64,000 bases of DNA. It comes from Chitinophaga rhizophila. Lineage in GTDB: Bacteria > Bacteroidota > Bacteroidia > Chitinophagales > Chitinophagaceae. This document shows positions 9,177-18,606 of the stretch, one piece after another. The notes beneath the pieces were generated by a model. It saw nothing but the letters and a program-made list of their open reading frames with translations. It was not told the origin of the DNA and did not search any database. The stretch spans positions 496,001-560,000 of the forward strand of contig NZ_JAICCF010000004.1 of assembly GCF_019492185.1 (NCBI RefSeq), given 5' to 3'. The first letter of the stretch is position 1, and every line of letters begins with the position of its first letter. Position numbers and translations under genes: made by a program.

Positions 9177-12100
9177 CTAGAACCTGATATTTATGTTAAA
9201 GAGAAACTGGCGATTGTTGGGATACTTAAAGTCTGATACGCCAGGCATGACATAGCTACCGGAAGTAATGGTTGTGGCAGGATCCTGTCCAAGGAACCTG
9301 GTGAAGGTATACACATTGTCTGCGGTAAGCGACAGCGTCACACCATCCATATGCCAGCGGCTCATTAAACCCTTTGGCAGCCGGTAGGATAAGGAGATGT
9401 TCCTGATAGCCAGAAAGTCGCCATCCTTCAGGTAACGGGTAGAGGTTTCGGTGGAATTGGCGGCGTTCTGCGGACTAGGCTCTGTTGCTTCATCGCCAGG
9501 ATGTGACCAGATTTTATAGTCATCCGGTAGCTGGATCTGATTATAGTACGGCTCATTGCCGTCATTCATTACAAACCGGAGGCTGTTACTGAACACTTTA
9601 TTGCCTGTCAGATAATAGGCATTGACGCTGAGGGACAGATTTTTATATGTCCATTGCGTAGTAAACCCACCCTGTAACTTGGGCAAGGCAGATCCGACTT
9701 CCTGGTAGGTAGCGCTGGCATAGTCTGATGTAGCTGACCGGGATATCTCTTTTCCGCTGGCATCCCGGTTGATGACCTCCCATTGCGGCGCACCGGTTTC
9801 CTGGTTTACACCCAGCCATTTGGGCATATAAAACTCGTACAGATTACCCTCGTTCCGGTATATCTGTGAGATGCTCCAGGTGGGCTGGGTACGGGTAATA
9901 TCACTGGGCAGCTCTCTGAGTTTGTTGGTGTTATAATTGATATTAAAGTCGGTTGTCCACTCGAAATCCTGGGTTTTGATATTCACTGTACTGATACCCA
10001 GTTCAATACCGTTGTTGATCACTTTACCAACGTTCTCCCACCTTTGTTCAAAGCCGACAGAAAGCGGTTGTGGCACCTGTAGCAGCAGATTGTCTGTTAC
10101 GTTATTATAGGCGTCAATTGTCAGGTTGATCCTGTTGAACAGACCTATGTCAACGCCGGCGTTGAACTGTCTTTTACTCTCCCAGGTCAGGTTCGGACTG
10201 GGTAACTGAGAAGGTGTTGCTGCGGTGCCACCATTATATTGGCTGCTCAGTGCATACAGGCCCAGGTAGCGGGATGAACCAATATCCTGGGTACCAGTCA
10301 CGCCATAGCTTGCCCGTACCTTCAGGTTGCTGAACAGCTTACTGTGCAGCAGGAAGTCTTCATTGCTGATCTGCCACGCAGCAGATACTGCCGGGAAAGA
10401 TCCGTACCGTTTGCTGGCGGGAAAGGCAGTAGAACCATCTACACGGTATGATCCTGTCAGGAAGTACTTATCCTTGTAGCCATAGCTGACCTGGGAGATA
10501 AACGACTGAATAATCGCCTGGTCATAAGAGCCGGTGACCAGCTGGTTGTTGGATATTACATTCAGCACAGATAGTCCTTCAGGCAACCCTTTACCAGAGG
10601 CTCCCAGTATCTCCGTCTTACTGTTCTCAATAGCAATACCTGCCAGACCACTGATGGTATGATCACCGGCGCGGAAATTGAACTTCAGCAGGTCATTGGA
10701 TATGACGCCATAAGAGAGTGTACTCAGTTCGTTCAGGAAGCCTGTACTGAAGTACTGTCCTGCCACTACAGGCGAATAGTAGTCGGACCCCTTGTTATAG
10801 CTTACAGCGGCCCTGTTGCTACTGGTGAAAGTTAACCAGTCTGTGATATTGATATTCAGTCCCAGATCATAGTTTACGTCAAAGTTCTTATATGGATGGT
10901 TGGAATTACGGATGGTATGGATAGGGTTGACTTTATCCCTCGACCACCATTTAAAAGGTACATTCCCATCTACAAAGACGGGGTTGCGGTTCTGATCATA
11001 GGGGTTATCCCATGGCATATTGAGGTAGGCATAATACACATCCTCATAGTTATAGCTGTTACCGGTGGCACCGCTGATATTGATATTATTGTTAACATGC
11101 ACCTTTTTCGAGAAGTGGTAAGTGGCATTACCCCGCAGGTTGATGCGCTGGTAACCGGTATTCATAAAGGTACCCCGTTCATTATAGTAGGAAATACCGG
11201 TATAGTACTCGCTCTTCTCTGTGGTACCGCTGGCGGATACATACACGTTCTGCATCGGCGCGGTACCAAACATGGTGGTAAGCCAGTTATAGTCCTGGCC
11301 TTGCAAAGCCTTCGGCCGTTCTCCGTAAAACTTCAGAATATCGATCTTATAGGAGTTGTCGTTGGTACCTGGGATGTAGTCCCGGTAGAACTCTTTATGC
11401 CGGTTATACAGCTCACTGCCGTTCATCATCTGCATACGTCCGAAGTCGGGTGTACGGAAGCCGGTAGTTACCTTGGCTTCAAAGCGGGTCTTACCCAGTT
11501 TAGCCTTTTTAGTGGTAACAATAATGACCCCGGCATTGGCTTGCGAGCCATACATAGCGGTAGCGCCGGCATCTTTCAGTACGGTGATGCTCTCTACGTC
11601 ATTCGGGTCGTAATTACCGCCAATGATACCATCTACCACGAATAGCGGTGTTTGTGAAGCATTCACAGACGATACACCCCGCAAACGAAGTTCGGCGGCT
11701 GTACCTGGTACACCGGAGCTATTGACCACCTGCAGGCCGGCCACTTTACCCTGTAACATACTACCCACGTCGTTGGTGGTAACGTCTTTGAGTTTCTCTG
11801 CTGATACAACGCTAACGGCGCTGGTCAGCTCACTCTTCTTTTTATCACTGTATCCTACTACTACCACCTCATTGAAGTTGCGGGTATCTTCTTCCAGTGA
11901 AAGGCTGATGTTATCCGTTGCAGCGATTTCCCGGGTAGTAAACCCGACATTGCTGATGACCAGCACATCCTGGCGGTGTACCCCGGCCAGGCTGAAACGG
12001 CCTTGTGCATCGGTCTGTGTGCCTTTACGGGTACCTTTTACCAGTATGGTAGCACCAGGTAAGGGACCACCGCCCGCAGCACTGATAAGCCCAGTGACAG

Positions 12101-12503
12101 TAATGACAGTATCTGGCGGGACGGCGGGACGGTCAGCGGCGGCAGACACTCTTTTAATGACAAAATTCTTCCCTTCCAGGGTATAAGCAATCTGCTGGCC
12201 GCGCAGACAGATGTCCAGCACTTCCTGTACGGCGGCATCCCTGACGTGGAAGGTAACAGGTAAGGTGTTAGCCAGCACCCTTTCAGAATAGACAATGGAT
12301 ACGCCGGTCTGGGTAATGATCTCGGCAAATACATCGCGAAGGGGCATATTCCTGGCTGTAAGCGTCACTTTCTGGGAGTATCCTGCTGCACTGACATGCA
12401 GGATAGTTACCAGCAGGAGGAACGAGGTAAGTTTCATGACCAGGCAAATTTTGGTTGATAGCCCGCGCGTCAGGCGGGCCTGTACATAACAGTCGAATTG
12501 CAT
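9177..12503 (-). CDS. susC-like: SusC/RagA TonB-dependent transporter with STN domain
   Basis: This 1108-residue outer-membrane protein begins with the long Chitinophaga-type leader and signal peptide (MKLTSFLLLVTILHVSAAGYS at about 23-43). An STN (secretin/TonB N-terminal) domain follows at about 50-118, then a carboxypeptidase-like beta domain at about 130-205. The plug opens with EVVVVGY and contains GSMLQGKVAGLQVV and TVLKDAGATAMYGSQANAGVIIVTTK. The rest is the 22-strand barrel ending in FNINIRF. The STN domain fits transporters that signal through a FecR anti-sigma factor and ECF sigma factor, whose genes lie just upstream. It imports the glycan captured by the SusD partner. Confidence 0.95.
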   Translation of the reverse strand: MQFDCYVQARLTRGLSTKICLVMKLTSFLLLVTILHVSAAGYSQKVTLTARNMPLRDVFAEIITQTGVSIVYSERVLANTLPVTFHVRDAAVQEVLDICLRGQQIAYTLEGKNFVIKRVSAAADRPAVPPDTVITVTGLISAAGGGPLPGATILVKGTRKGTQTDAQGRFSLAGVHRQDVLVISNVGFTTREIAATDNISLSLEEDTRNFNEVVVVGYSDKKKSELTSAVSVVSAEKLKDVTTNDVGSMLQGKVAGLQVVNSSGVPGTAAELRLRGVSSVNASQTPLFVVDGIIGGNYDPNDVESITVLKDAGATAMYGSQANAGVIIVTTKKAKLGKTRFEAKVTTGFRTPDFGRMQMMNGSELYNRHKEFYRDYIPGTNDNSYKIDILKFYGERPKALQGQDYNWLTTMFGTAPMQNVYVSASGTTEKSEYYTGISYYNERGTFMNTGYQRINLRGNATYHFSKKVHVNNNINISGATGNSYNYEDVYYAYLNMPWDNPYDQNRNPVFVDGNVPFKWWSRDKVNPIHTIRNSNHPYKNFDVNYDLGLNINITDWLTFTSSNRAAVSYNKGSDYYSPVVAGQYFSTGFLNELSTLSYGVISNDLLKFNFRAGDHTISGLAGIAIENSKTEILGASGKGLPEGLSVLNVISNNQLVTGSYDQAIIQSFISQVSYGYKDKYFLTGSYRVDGSTAFPASKRYGSFPAVSAAWQISNEDFLLHSKLFSNLKVRASYGVTGTQDIGSSRYLGLYALSSQYNGGTAATPSQLPSPNLTWESKRQFNAGVDIGLFNRINLTIDAYNNVTDNLLLQVPQPLSVGFEQRWENVGKVINNGIELGISTVNIKTQDFEWTTDFNINYNTNKLRELPSDITRTQPTWSISQIYRNEGNLYEFYMPKWLGVNQETGAPQWEVINRDASGKEISRSATSDYASATYQEVGSALPKLQGGFTTQWTYKNLSLSVNAYYLTGNKVFSNSLRFVMNDGNEPYYNQIQLPDDYKIWSHPGDEATEPSPQNAANSTETSTRYLKDGDFLAIRNISLSYRLPKGLMSRWHMDGVTLSLTADNVYTFTRFLGQDPATTITSGSYVMPGVSDFKYPNNRQFLFNINIRF

Positions 12504-12625
12504 ACTTTTGCAGTGTTTGGTAGTACTTAAATGGTCTTACAGCGATTATTGAGGATGCCAGCTCACTTGCCGGAGGTGTTGCGAGCATCTCCGGCTTATC
12601 ACCGCATCTTCCTGGTTGATACTGA

Positions 12626-13774
12626 TTATGGTAATACGATTACTTTCCGACCTTCTATCCTGAAATGATTCAATCCGTTTCCTTCCAGCAATGCCAGTAC
12701 ATCTGCCAGTTGCAGATCCCTACCTATACCACCCCCATATAACTCTGTGGCAGGACTGGTGTTATACACGATGTCTACATCATACCATCGGGCTACTTCC
12801 CTGAGAATAGCGGGTAGTGCCATATCATTGAAAACAAACATGCCGTTCTTCCATGCGGTCACTTTTCTGAGGTCTGCCGCACGGACTGCCAGCTGCTGAT
12901 CCTGGTTGTTCGCTACTGCTTGTTGTCCCGGCTGTAGCAATTGTTGTACACTACCTTTGTTGACCCGGATACTACCGGTAAGCAGTGTGGTGTTAACTGA
13001 TTGTTCGTCTCTGTAAGCCATGATATCGAACGTGGTACCCAGTACCTGTACTTCTATATCATGTACTTTCACTTTAAATGGGTGCTGCGCATCGGGCGCT
13101 ACTTCAAAATATCCCTGCCCGTCCAGTTCCACTATGCGTTCCTTGCCGGAGAATACGGTAGGATACCGCAACATAGAAGCGGAGTTTAGCCATACTTTAG
13201 TCCCATCCGGCAATACGAGCCTGAATTGTCCTCCTCTTGGCGTAGTCAGCTTATTATAGTGTATACTGCCGTCGGTTGGCTGACCGGCATATAACAATTG
13301 CCCGTTGCTTTGCCGGATGGCTACCTTCCCCTGACTGATCACCTGATTACCTGCGCTGTCCAGGGTAACGGTAGAACCATCTGCCAGGGTCAGCACGGCT
13401 TTATTGCCTGCAGGTAATATGGGCGGCGCTGGTGCAGATTGTACCGTTGTAATCTGCGCGGTTTTCTTTTCCGCGGATAACCACCAATAGCCTGCACCTG
13501 CCAATAATAGCACGGAGGCAGCCACAGCTATCTTTCTGAATGGCAGCGATCTCCGGATAGGAACAACCGGTTTGATATGGAGGTATGCCTGTTCATAGTC
13601 GATATCCGGTGCAGGATGGGCCGTATGCCAGATCTCTTCGAGCAGGTCCCCCGGGATGTCGGGCCCGTTCTCCTGCCCGATCATCGCAAACAGTTCCTCC
13701 AGCTCTTCGCGGCTGCAGGTCTTGTTGACATAACGTGCTAACAGATAAGCGATTCTTTGTTGATGATCAGGCAT
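12626..13774 (-). CDS. FecR family anti-sigma factor
   Basis: This 382-residue inner-membrane protein has an N-terminal cytoplasmic sigma-binding part (LARYVNKTCSREELEELFAM), one membrane segment at about 80-100 (IAVAASVLLLAGAGYWWL) and a periplasmic FecR domain (LTTPRGGQFRLVLPDGTKVWLNSASMLRYP). A C-terminal domain with VARWYDVDIVY would meet the STN domain of the transporter. It is transcribed in the order sigma, FecR, SusC, with 57 bases separating it from the sigma gene. It should hold the ECF sigma factor until the transporter signals. Confidence 0.92.
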   Translation of the reverse strand: MPDHQQRIAYLLARYVNKTCSREELEELFAMIGQENGPDIPGDLLEEIWHTAHPAPDIDYEQAYLHIKPVVPIRRSLPFRKIAVAASVLLLAGAGYWWLSAEKKTAQITTVQSAPAPPILPAGNKAVLTLADGSTVTLDSAGNQVISQGKVAIRQSNGQLLYAGQPTDGSIHYNKLTTPRGGQFRLVLPDGTKVWLNSASMLRYPTVFSGKERIVELDGQGYFEVAPDAQHPFKVKVHDIEVQVLGTTFDIMAYRDEQSVNTTLLTGSIRVNKGSVQQLLQPGQQAVANNQDQQLAVRAADLRKVTAWKNGMFVFNDMALPAILREVARWYDVDIVYNTSPATELYGGGIGRDLQLADVLALLEGNGLNHFRIEGRKVIVLP

Positions 13775-13831
13775 ATAATCATAAAGACGAACGTGAACAA
13801 AAGGAGGACCGTGAAAATGGAAAAAATATTT

Positions 13832-14413
13832 TCAGTAACCCGAAAGAACCAACAGCAGCAGCAGCAATTCTGAGTGCCGGGACAGGAACTGGCGCAGAAA
13901 ACGCAGTGTTTCTACCTGTACATTCTTTACCCTGCTTTTGGATAACTGCAGGCGACTGGCGATGGTGGCATGGTCCAAACCCTCGTGCCGGCTCAACCGG
14001 AAGATGGTACGTTGCTGGTCGGTTAGCCTGGACAAAGCGGTATTAATCAGCTGCTGGCTTTCCCGGGCATCCAGTTGAAGCTCCAGGGTATCAGCTGCTT
14101 CTGAGATATTAGCCCATACCTGTTCGACCAGCTTTTGCTGCCGGGCAATTTTACGGAGGTGATCCAGGGTTTTATTACGGGCCAGAATAAAGATATAACT
14201 GGCAGGGTTAACCACTACCGGCAGCTGTTCCCTGCTGGTCCAAAGCTTCAAGAAGGTCTCCTGCAATATATCTTCCGCATCTACTGCCGAGTGGGTCAGG
14301 TGAAACACAAAAGCAGCTACCTGCCTGCTATGCCGGTCATATAGCTGACGGAAGGCGGCTTCATCACCCTGCCTCATTTTCTCTAACAATGCTGTATCGG
14401 TATCTGGCTGCAT
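13832..14413 (-). CDS. ECF RNA polymerase sigma factor (Bacteroidota type)
   Basis: This 193-residue sigma-70 family protein has region 2 with FRQLYDRHSRQVAAFVFHLT and DAEDILQETFLKLW (about 20-65), and region 4 with LTDQQRTIFRLSRHEGLDHATIASRLQLSKSRVKN (about 130-165). It heads the FecR-SusC-SusD locus and is expected to switch that locus on when the glycan is sensed. The C-terminal tail is rich in leucine (LLLLLLVLSG) and may associate with the membrane. The 123-base gap to the divergent gene at 14537 would hold both promoters. Confidence 0.93.
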   Translation of the reverse strand: MQPDTDTALLEKMRQGDEAAFRQLYDRHSRQVAAFVFHLTHSAVDAEDILQETFLKLWTSREQLPVVVNPASYIFILARNKTLDHLRKIARQQKLVEQVWANISEAADTLELQLDARESQQLINTALSRLTDQQRTIFRLSRHEGLDHATIASRLQLSKSRVKNVQVETLRFLRQFLSRHSELLLLLLVLSGY

Positions 14414-14536
14414 GCGTAAAAACCGCTGTTTCCCTTTAGCTACGGTAAAATGTTATCCATCTAAAAATACAAAAAAACTATACTTATCCTTCTTATCTTG
14501 CACACAGATTCATCTTTATACCAATACCATATCCCT

Positions 14537-15412
14537 ATGTACGCTGCCGGTACTTTCTACAAGGCCTCAGGATTAATAAAACCCAACCGATTACTGTTAG
14601 CAATATTTGGCGGCATTTCACTCTCTGTCCTGATTGGCTGGTTGTTTTATACGCTCACTTCCCTCCTGTCTTTTGTCTATCTGAACTTCCTGCTGCTTTT
14701 TGCCGTCGTAGTAGTAAGTGTTGCAGCATATACCATGTTATCGGTAGTAAGCAAAAACAGGCATCCGGTGGTCAATATGTTCCTGTATATAGTGTGCTGT
14801 TACCTGGCCTGGTCGTCGCAGTGGAGCTTCTTCAATATGAGGTGGAACTATGGTTATTCTTTTCTCGAAGGCACCTTTAATCCTGCCGCTACTTTTCAGA
14901 TCATCGCGCGGCGGATGGTGCAGATCGATACAGAAAACTTTAATCGTACAGCAGGTAGATATCCTTTCAGTGGAAGTGCGGCGGCCTTCTTTTATGTGAC
15001 GGAGTTCATTGCATTTATGTCACCCCTTATCTTCATCACCGAGCAAAAAAGATATTACTGCGAAGGCTGTGATGTATTTCATCAGCGCAAAGATGCTTAT
15101 GTAACAGCAACAGCCGCTTTCCTGTCAAAACAGGAAGGCGATGCTACAACGCATCTGTACCGCTTCCTGCCGGATGTAAGCTATTACAGCAGGCTGGCGC
15201 CTACCACTAAAAAGGCAAGAGAGATCATCCGGGTAACTATACATTATTGTCCAAAATGCCTGGACAACAATATAATCTGTGTATCAACGTTTGAACAACA
15301 ACCAGGTGCCCGCAATAAAAATATGGCAGCACTGGACCATGAGAATAAAATTACTGACGGGATGTATATTGAAAAGGATCTTGCACAGGTTTTAATCCGT
15401 AAATTCGCATAA
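14537..15412 (+). CDS. Hypothetical membrane protein with two CxxC pairs
   Basis: This protein has 291 residues from the ATG at 14537; a TTG 39 bases upstream would give a longer form, but the ATG fits the membrane topology better. Three hydrophobic segments lie at about 20-100 and a further one at about 155-170. After them come YYCEGCD and, about 65 residues later, YCPKCLDN, two CxxC pairs that could bind zinc like a split ribbon or form disulfides. I do not recognise the family. It is divergent from the ECF sigma gene and convergent with the beta-helix gene. Confidence 0.65.
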   Translation: MYAAGTFYKASGLIKPNRLLLAIFGGISLSVLIGWLFYTLTSLLSFVYLNFLLLFAVVVVSVAAYTMLSVVSKNRHPVVNMFLYIVCCYLAWSSQWSFFNMRWNYGYSFLEGTFNPAATFQIIARRMVQIDTENFNRTAGRYPFSGSAAAFFYVTEFIAFMSPLIFITEQKRYYCEGCDVFHQRKDAYVTATAAFLSKQEGDATTHLYRFLPDVSYYSRLAPTTKKAREIIRVTIHYCPKCLDNNIICVSTFEQQPGARNKNMAALDHENKITDGMYIEKDLAQVLIRKFA

Positions 15413-15433
15413 GCTTCCAACCCAATAAATTCA

Positions 15434-15461
15434 AAAACGGTCCGCAGTTGCGGACCGTTTT
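15434..15461. terminator. Bidirectional terminator
   Basis: A perfect 13-base inverted repeat, AAAACGGTCCGCA ... TGCGGACCGTTTT, separated by 2 bases, lies between two convergent genes (stops at 15412 and 15484). U/A runs on both sides fit termination in both directions. Confidence 0.85.
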
Positions 15462-15483
15462 CTTACCAGCTACTTCATATGTA

Positions 15484-17025
15484 TCATAAAGCTGTTTCGT
15501 CTGCGCCTATATCCACTCTGTTATTCTGCTTACGTGACTGCTTATCTATATCCAGCTCTCCGGATGCAGGCACAAAAGCAGGATTACCGGCATTGATACA
15601 GGCCGAGCCACTTGCCAGGTGAAGATTCAGCGAACCTGCTGCGCTGCTTACAAAGGAAGGTATACCATAGGTGGATTGTGCATCCAGTCCGGTACCGCTC
15701 TGAAACGCGGCCAACGAACCGTAAGTAGTACCATTAATACCACCCCAGTCAAACGTAATTGTGTTGGCTGTACCAGACTGCGTATAATACCTGTTATAGT
15801 TCATAGCAAGGTTGGTAGTAGTATAACCCAATAAGGCAATGACAACTATGTTGCTGGCAGACTGCACAATGTTATTTGAGATGGTTACCTGATCCGTGTT
15901 CTGTAGACTGATCTCGCCTCCCCAGCCACCGTTGGTATAGTTCTTAAATAAGGTGTTGTTAGACGCAGTAGTCCATGTTACTTTGCTACCCGCTGCATTA
16001 GACCCTATTACCAATCCTGCTTCCTTGTTGTTGTAAATGAAGTTACTCCTGATATTAATTCCTTCAGCCGTGCGGTTGGCGTTCTCACATCCAACGGTAA
16101 TACCTGCCCCATTATTGAAGCTGGTATTGCCTTCAACATTGATCCACTTACCGCCATCCACATAAATACCGCCGCTGGTCGCCACCGGTGAAATACAGTT
16201 ATATACCACATTGCCTTTGACGTTACCATTACGGGCAAAGTTGACACTATCGGGCGCGCCCGTCCAGCTATAGTGACCTGTCATATCAATACCGATATTC
16301 CGGATATGGTGGACGATGTTATTCTCAATAAGGAAGTTATTGACGTTACCAGACAGGGTCATAGCCTCACTGAAACCGGTATTGCAGGCATACACCTGGT
16401 TGCTGCCGAAGTAGATGCCGGAATAGGCCGTGGCAGTAGTCCCCACCACTACCAGCGGGTTGGCATTGTTAGAAGCAGTAGGTACGGCGGTGGAATCGGT
16501 TGTCCAGCCGATGTTATAAATGCGGCAGGAAGTGACCTGTACATCCGTACCGGAGCCGCTTACGTAGATACCTGCTGCGAAGCTCCTGATGTTATTGGCA
16601 ATACGTATGTTATTGACCCTTACATGGCTTTTACTACTGATGCTGATCATAGCGTTCTGCGCATCATTGGTAGCGCCGACGCCATCCAGTATTACCGTAC
16701 CGCCACTATAGTTGGTCAGTGTGATCGGCTCTGTGGACGAAGCGCCGGAATGCGGCCAGCTGAGACGTTCTTTATACGTTCCTGCCGCTACATAAATAGT
16801 ACTGCCCGCACCTTCGGCGGTTTTGTTAAGAGCTGCCTGGATAGTTTTCAGGGCAGCAGTGGCAGACGTACCGGTGTTGGCATCATTACCGGAAGCGCCG
16901 TTTACATAATAATTCGTGATGGCCAGCAATTGCTCGGGAGTTGCTGTATCCGCGGGTTGTTCAACCTCTTTCTTCGTGCAGGAGAACAGCGTGGCCAGTA
17001 AAAGGCATACGATGGCATTCTTCAT
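15484..17025 (-). CDS. Right-handed parallel beta-helix lipoprotein
   Basis: This protein has 513 residues from the ATG at 17025, which places the signal peptide (MKNAIVCLLLATLFSC) at the very start; an ATG 33 bases upstream adds a charged extension and is less likely. The lipobox LFSC puts the lipid on Cys16. YYVNGASGNDANTGTSATAALKTIQAAL is the usual opening of beta-helix proteins related to pectate lyases and DUF1565. It is followed by many NNIVxxxxxxGIxxxG-like coils. It is probably a surface or periplasmic polysaccharide-binding or degrading protein. No catalytic triad could be assigned by eye. Confidence 0.8.
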   Translation of the reverse strand: MKNAIVCLLLATLFSCTKKEVEQPADTATPEQLLAITNYYVNGASGNDANTGTSATAALKTIQAALNKTAEGAGSTIYVAAGTYKERLSWPHSGASSTEPITLTNYSGGTVILDGVGATNDAQNAMISISSKSHVRVNNIRIANNIRSFAAGIYVSGSGTDVQVTSCRIYNIGWTTDSTAVPTASNNANPLVVVGTTATAYSGIYFGSNQVYACNTGFSEAMTLSGNVNNFLIENNIVHHIRNIGIDMTGHYSWTGAPDSVNFARNGNVKGNVVYNCISPVATSGGIYVDGGKWINVEGNTSFNNGAGITVGCENANRTAEGINIRSNFIYNNKEAGLVIGSNAAGSKVTWTTASNNTLFKNYTNGGWGGEISLQNTDQVTISNNIVQSASNIVVIALLGYTTTNLAMNYNRYYTQSGTANTITFDWGGINGTTYGSLAAFQSGTGLDAQSTYGIPSFVSSAAGSLNLHLASGSACINAGNPAFVPASGELDIDKQSRKQNNRVDIGADETAL

Positions 17026-17194
17026 AGTGGTTTGTTTTGTTATGAGGGAAATTTTCAATCGTAAAGACGAACCTCGTATAACTAAAGGACCGTGGCGCAG
17101 CCATAATTATTTGAAAATAAAACGAATAACAAAAAACTACTATCTACATAAATTTAATTTTCAGCATAATTAGGAAGATTCAGGAAAAATGGCA

Positions 17195-17202
17195 TAGTTT
17201 TG
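17195..17202 (+). promoter_or_regulatory. Predicted Bacteroidota -7 promoter box
   Basis: TAGTTTTG fits the TAnnTTTG -7 consensus of Bacteroidota sigma-A promoters, 43 bases before the ATG of the Gly-zipper gene at 17246. No good TTTG -33 element is present at the usual 19-base spacing. Confidence 0.4.
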
Positions 17203-17245
17203 TATGCAGTACTGTATAAATTGATAAACCATAAAAAGTCTGGCT

Positions 17246-17722
17246 ATGAAAAAGTTATTTTTGAGTTTAGCTGCCGTGACGGTGCTATTCGCTTGTAATA
17301 ACAAACCGTCGCAGGAAGAAGCTATAGAAGCTGCTAAACAGGCAGCTGTAGATTCTGTAAATAATGTAAACGCTATAAATGTGGCAAAACAACAAGCTAT
17401 CGACTCAATGAAAGCTGTTGAAAAGCTGCGTGCTAAGAACGCTCCTTCTACTGTCAATCATAGTAATAGTAACAGTGCAGATAACAGCGCTCCTGCTGCC
17501 TCTACTGCTACCGCTACTACCGAGAAGAAAAAAGGCTGGAGCCATACTGCTAAAGGCGCTGTAGTGGGCGCTGGTACCGGTGCGGTAACAGGTGCTATCA
17601 TCAACAAGAATGACCGTGTCAAAGGTGCGGCTATCGGTACCGTAGTAGGTGCTGGTGCGGGTGCTGGCGTCGGTGCTATCGTTGATGGTGTCAAAAAGAG
17701 GAAAGAAGCTAACAAACAGTAA
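17246..17722 (+). CDS. Gly-zipper lipoprotein (YMGG-like)
   Basis: This 158-residue protein has a signal peptide and lipobox (LFACN, Cys17). Residues about 20-55 are alanine-rich and helical (EEAIEAAKQAAVDSVNNVNAI). A low-complexity Ser/Asn/Ala/Thr linker follows. The C-terminal 60 residues are a glycine zipper: AKGAVVGAGTGAVTGAIINK, then GAAIGTVVGAGAGAGVGAIV. This is the pattern of YMGG/Rick_17kDa-like Gly-zipper proteins, which embed in or link to the outer membrane. It stands alone, with a predicted -7 box before it and a strong hairpin after it. Confidence 0.8.
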   Translation: MKKLFLSLAAVTVLFACNNKPSQEEAIEAAKQAAVDSVNNVNAINVAKQQAIDSMKAVEKLRAKNAPSTVNHSNSNSADNSAPAASTATATTEKKKGWSHTAKGAVVGAGTGAVTGAIINKNDRVKGAAIGTVVGAGAGAGVGAIVDGVKKRKEANKQ

Positions 17723-17748
17723 TTGTTGGCGGAACATAACATTTTGCA

Positions 17749-17779
17749 CAAAGCCGGACGTATTATACGTCCGGCTTTG
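17749..17779 (+). terminator. Hairpin terminator after Gly-zipper gene
   Basis: A perfect 14-base stem CAAAGCCGGACGTA / TACGTCCGGCTTTG with a 3-base loop lies 27 bases after the stop at 17722. The right arm ends in CTTTG, without a long U-tract. Confidence 0.75.
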
Positions 17780-17849
17780 CTGCTTATAGTCCCTCCCCCT
17801 ACCTACATGGCACACTATTCGTTTCGATTCCTGCAACTAAACTGTTGTT

Positions 17850-18335
17850 ATGAAACGGGTAATGTTTTTAGTACTCATCTCTTTATGTGTCTCAATGGCT
17901 GCCAACGCCCAGACACGTTATGTAAAAGTACCTGCCGGTTACCTCATGGTCTTACGCCAGGGTGACGATCTTTTTACTCAACTTGAAGCTTTTATGCTGA
18001 AAGAAAAAGCGCCCGCTGTCAATTTTACCGGGATGGGCTTCGTCAATGCCAGGTTTGGCTTCTTCAATCAGCAAACAAAAGAATACGATCCCAGATCATT
18101 TGATAATGTGGAGCTGGCCAGCATGCAGGGAACGATTGGCTGGCAGCAGGATTCGGTGTCTATCCATGCGCACGGAGTAGTAACCGATAAAACATTCCAG
18201 GCTTACGGCGGTCACCTGCTGGGTGCGACTGTCAGCACCGGCTCTTTGGAGATCATGATTACTGTACACGATAAACGGTTTGAACGGGCTAAAGAAGAAA
18301 GTATCGGAGCCAATGTGCTGCAACTGAAGGATTAA
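17850..18335 (+). CDS. PPC/DUF296 domain protein with a signal peptide
   Basis: This 161-residue protein has a clear signal peptide (MKRVMFLVLISLCVSMAANAQ). The mature part is one PPC (plants and prokaryotes conserved, DUF296) domain. Its signs are FTGMGFVNARFGFFN, then HAHGVVTDKTFQAYGGHLLGATV, which holds the conserved histidines, then the end EIMITVHDKRFERA. Family members usually lack a signal and are described as DNA-binding in plants; an exported version must do something else, perhaps metal or ligand binding. It stands alone, with the Gly-zipper gene upstream. Confidence 0.8.
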   Translation: MKRVMFLVLISLCVSMAANAQTRYVKVPAGYLMVLRQGDDLFTQLEAFMLKEKAPAVNFTGMGFVNARFGFFNQQTKEYDPRSFDNVELASMQGTIGWQQDSVSIHAHGVVTDKTFQAYGGHLLGATVSTGSLEIMITVHDKRFERAKEESIGANVLQLKD

Positions 18336-18576
18336 CTGCAGTTTCTGTTGCACTTTGTTATACCGCTGGCGGCTGACAAACTCCCGGCGGGATAATCCTG
18401 TCTCCGCCTCCCGCGCGGGTTCCAGTAAAAAATATAGACAAACTTCACCCGTCAGCGCCTCGGATTTGCGGTTTATTCAACCGTTATCGAAGGTGATTTA
18501 GTAATGTGTAGATGCTGCCCCTCTCCTGCCTGAATATCCGTTAACCACCCCTCGGCTACGCCTCAGCAGGTTGTGG

Positions 18577-18584
18577 TAATTTTG
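18577..18584 (+). promoter_or_regulatory. Predicted Bacteroidota -7 promoter box
   Basis: TAATTTTG matches the TAnnTTTG consensus exactly and sits 22 bases before the ATG at 18607. The region 18336-18606 otherwise holds only GC-rich palindromic scraps such as CCCGCGCGGG. Confidence 0.45.
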
Positions 18585-18606
18585 CTTATTACCAAATCCA
18601 GTTACC

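Noticed and set aside
9176..12503. Long plus-strand open frames opposite susC, for example 10896-11645 and 11623-12186
   Set aside because: They are antisense shadows of a gene with strong domain evidence, and their products have no protein-like pattern.
14498..14536. TTG start for the membrane protein at 14537
   Set aside because: The extra 13 residues add nothing family-like, and the ATG at 14537 is better placed before the first membrane segment.
16273..17001. 242-codon plus-strand frame opposite the beta-helix gene
   Set aside because: The minus-strand gene has a signal peptide and a clear beta-helix pattern; the opposite frame is a shadow of its repeats.
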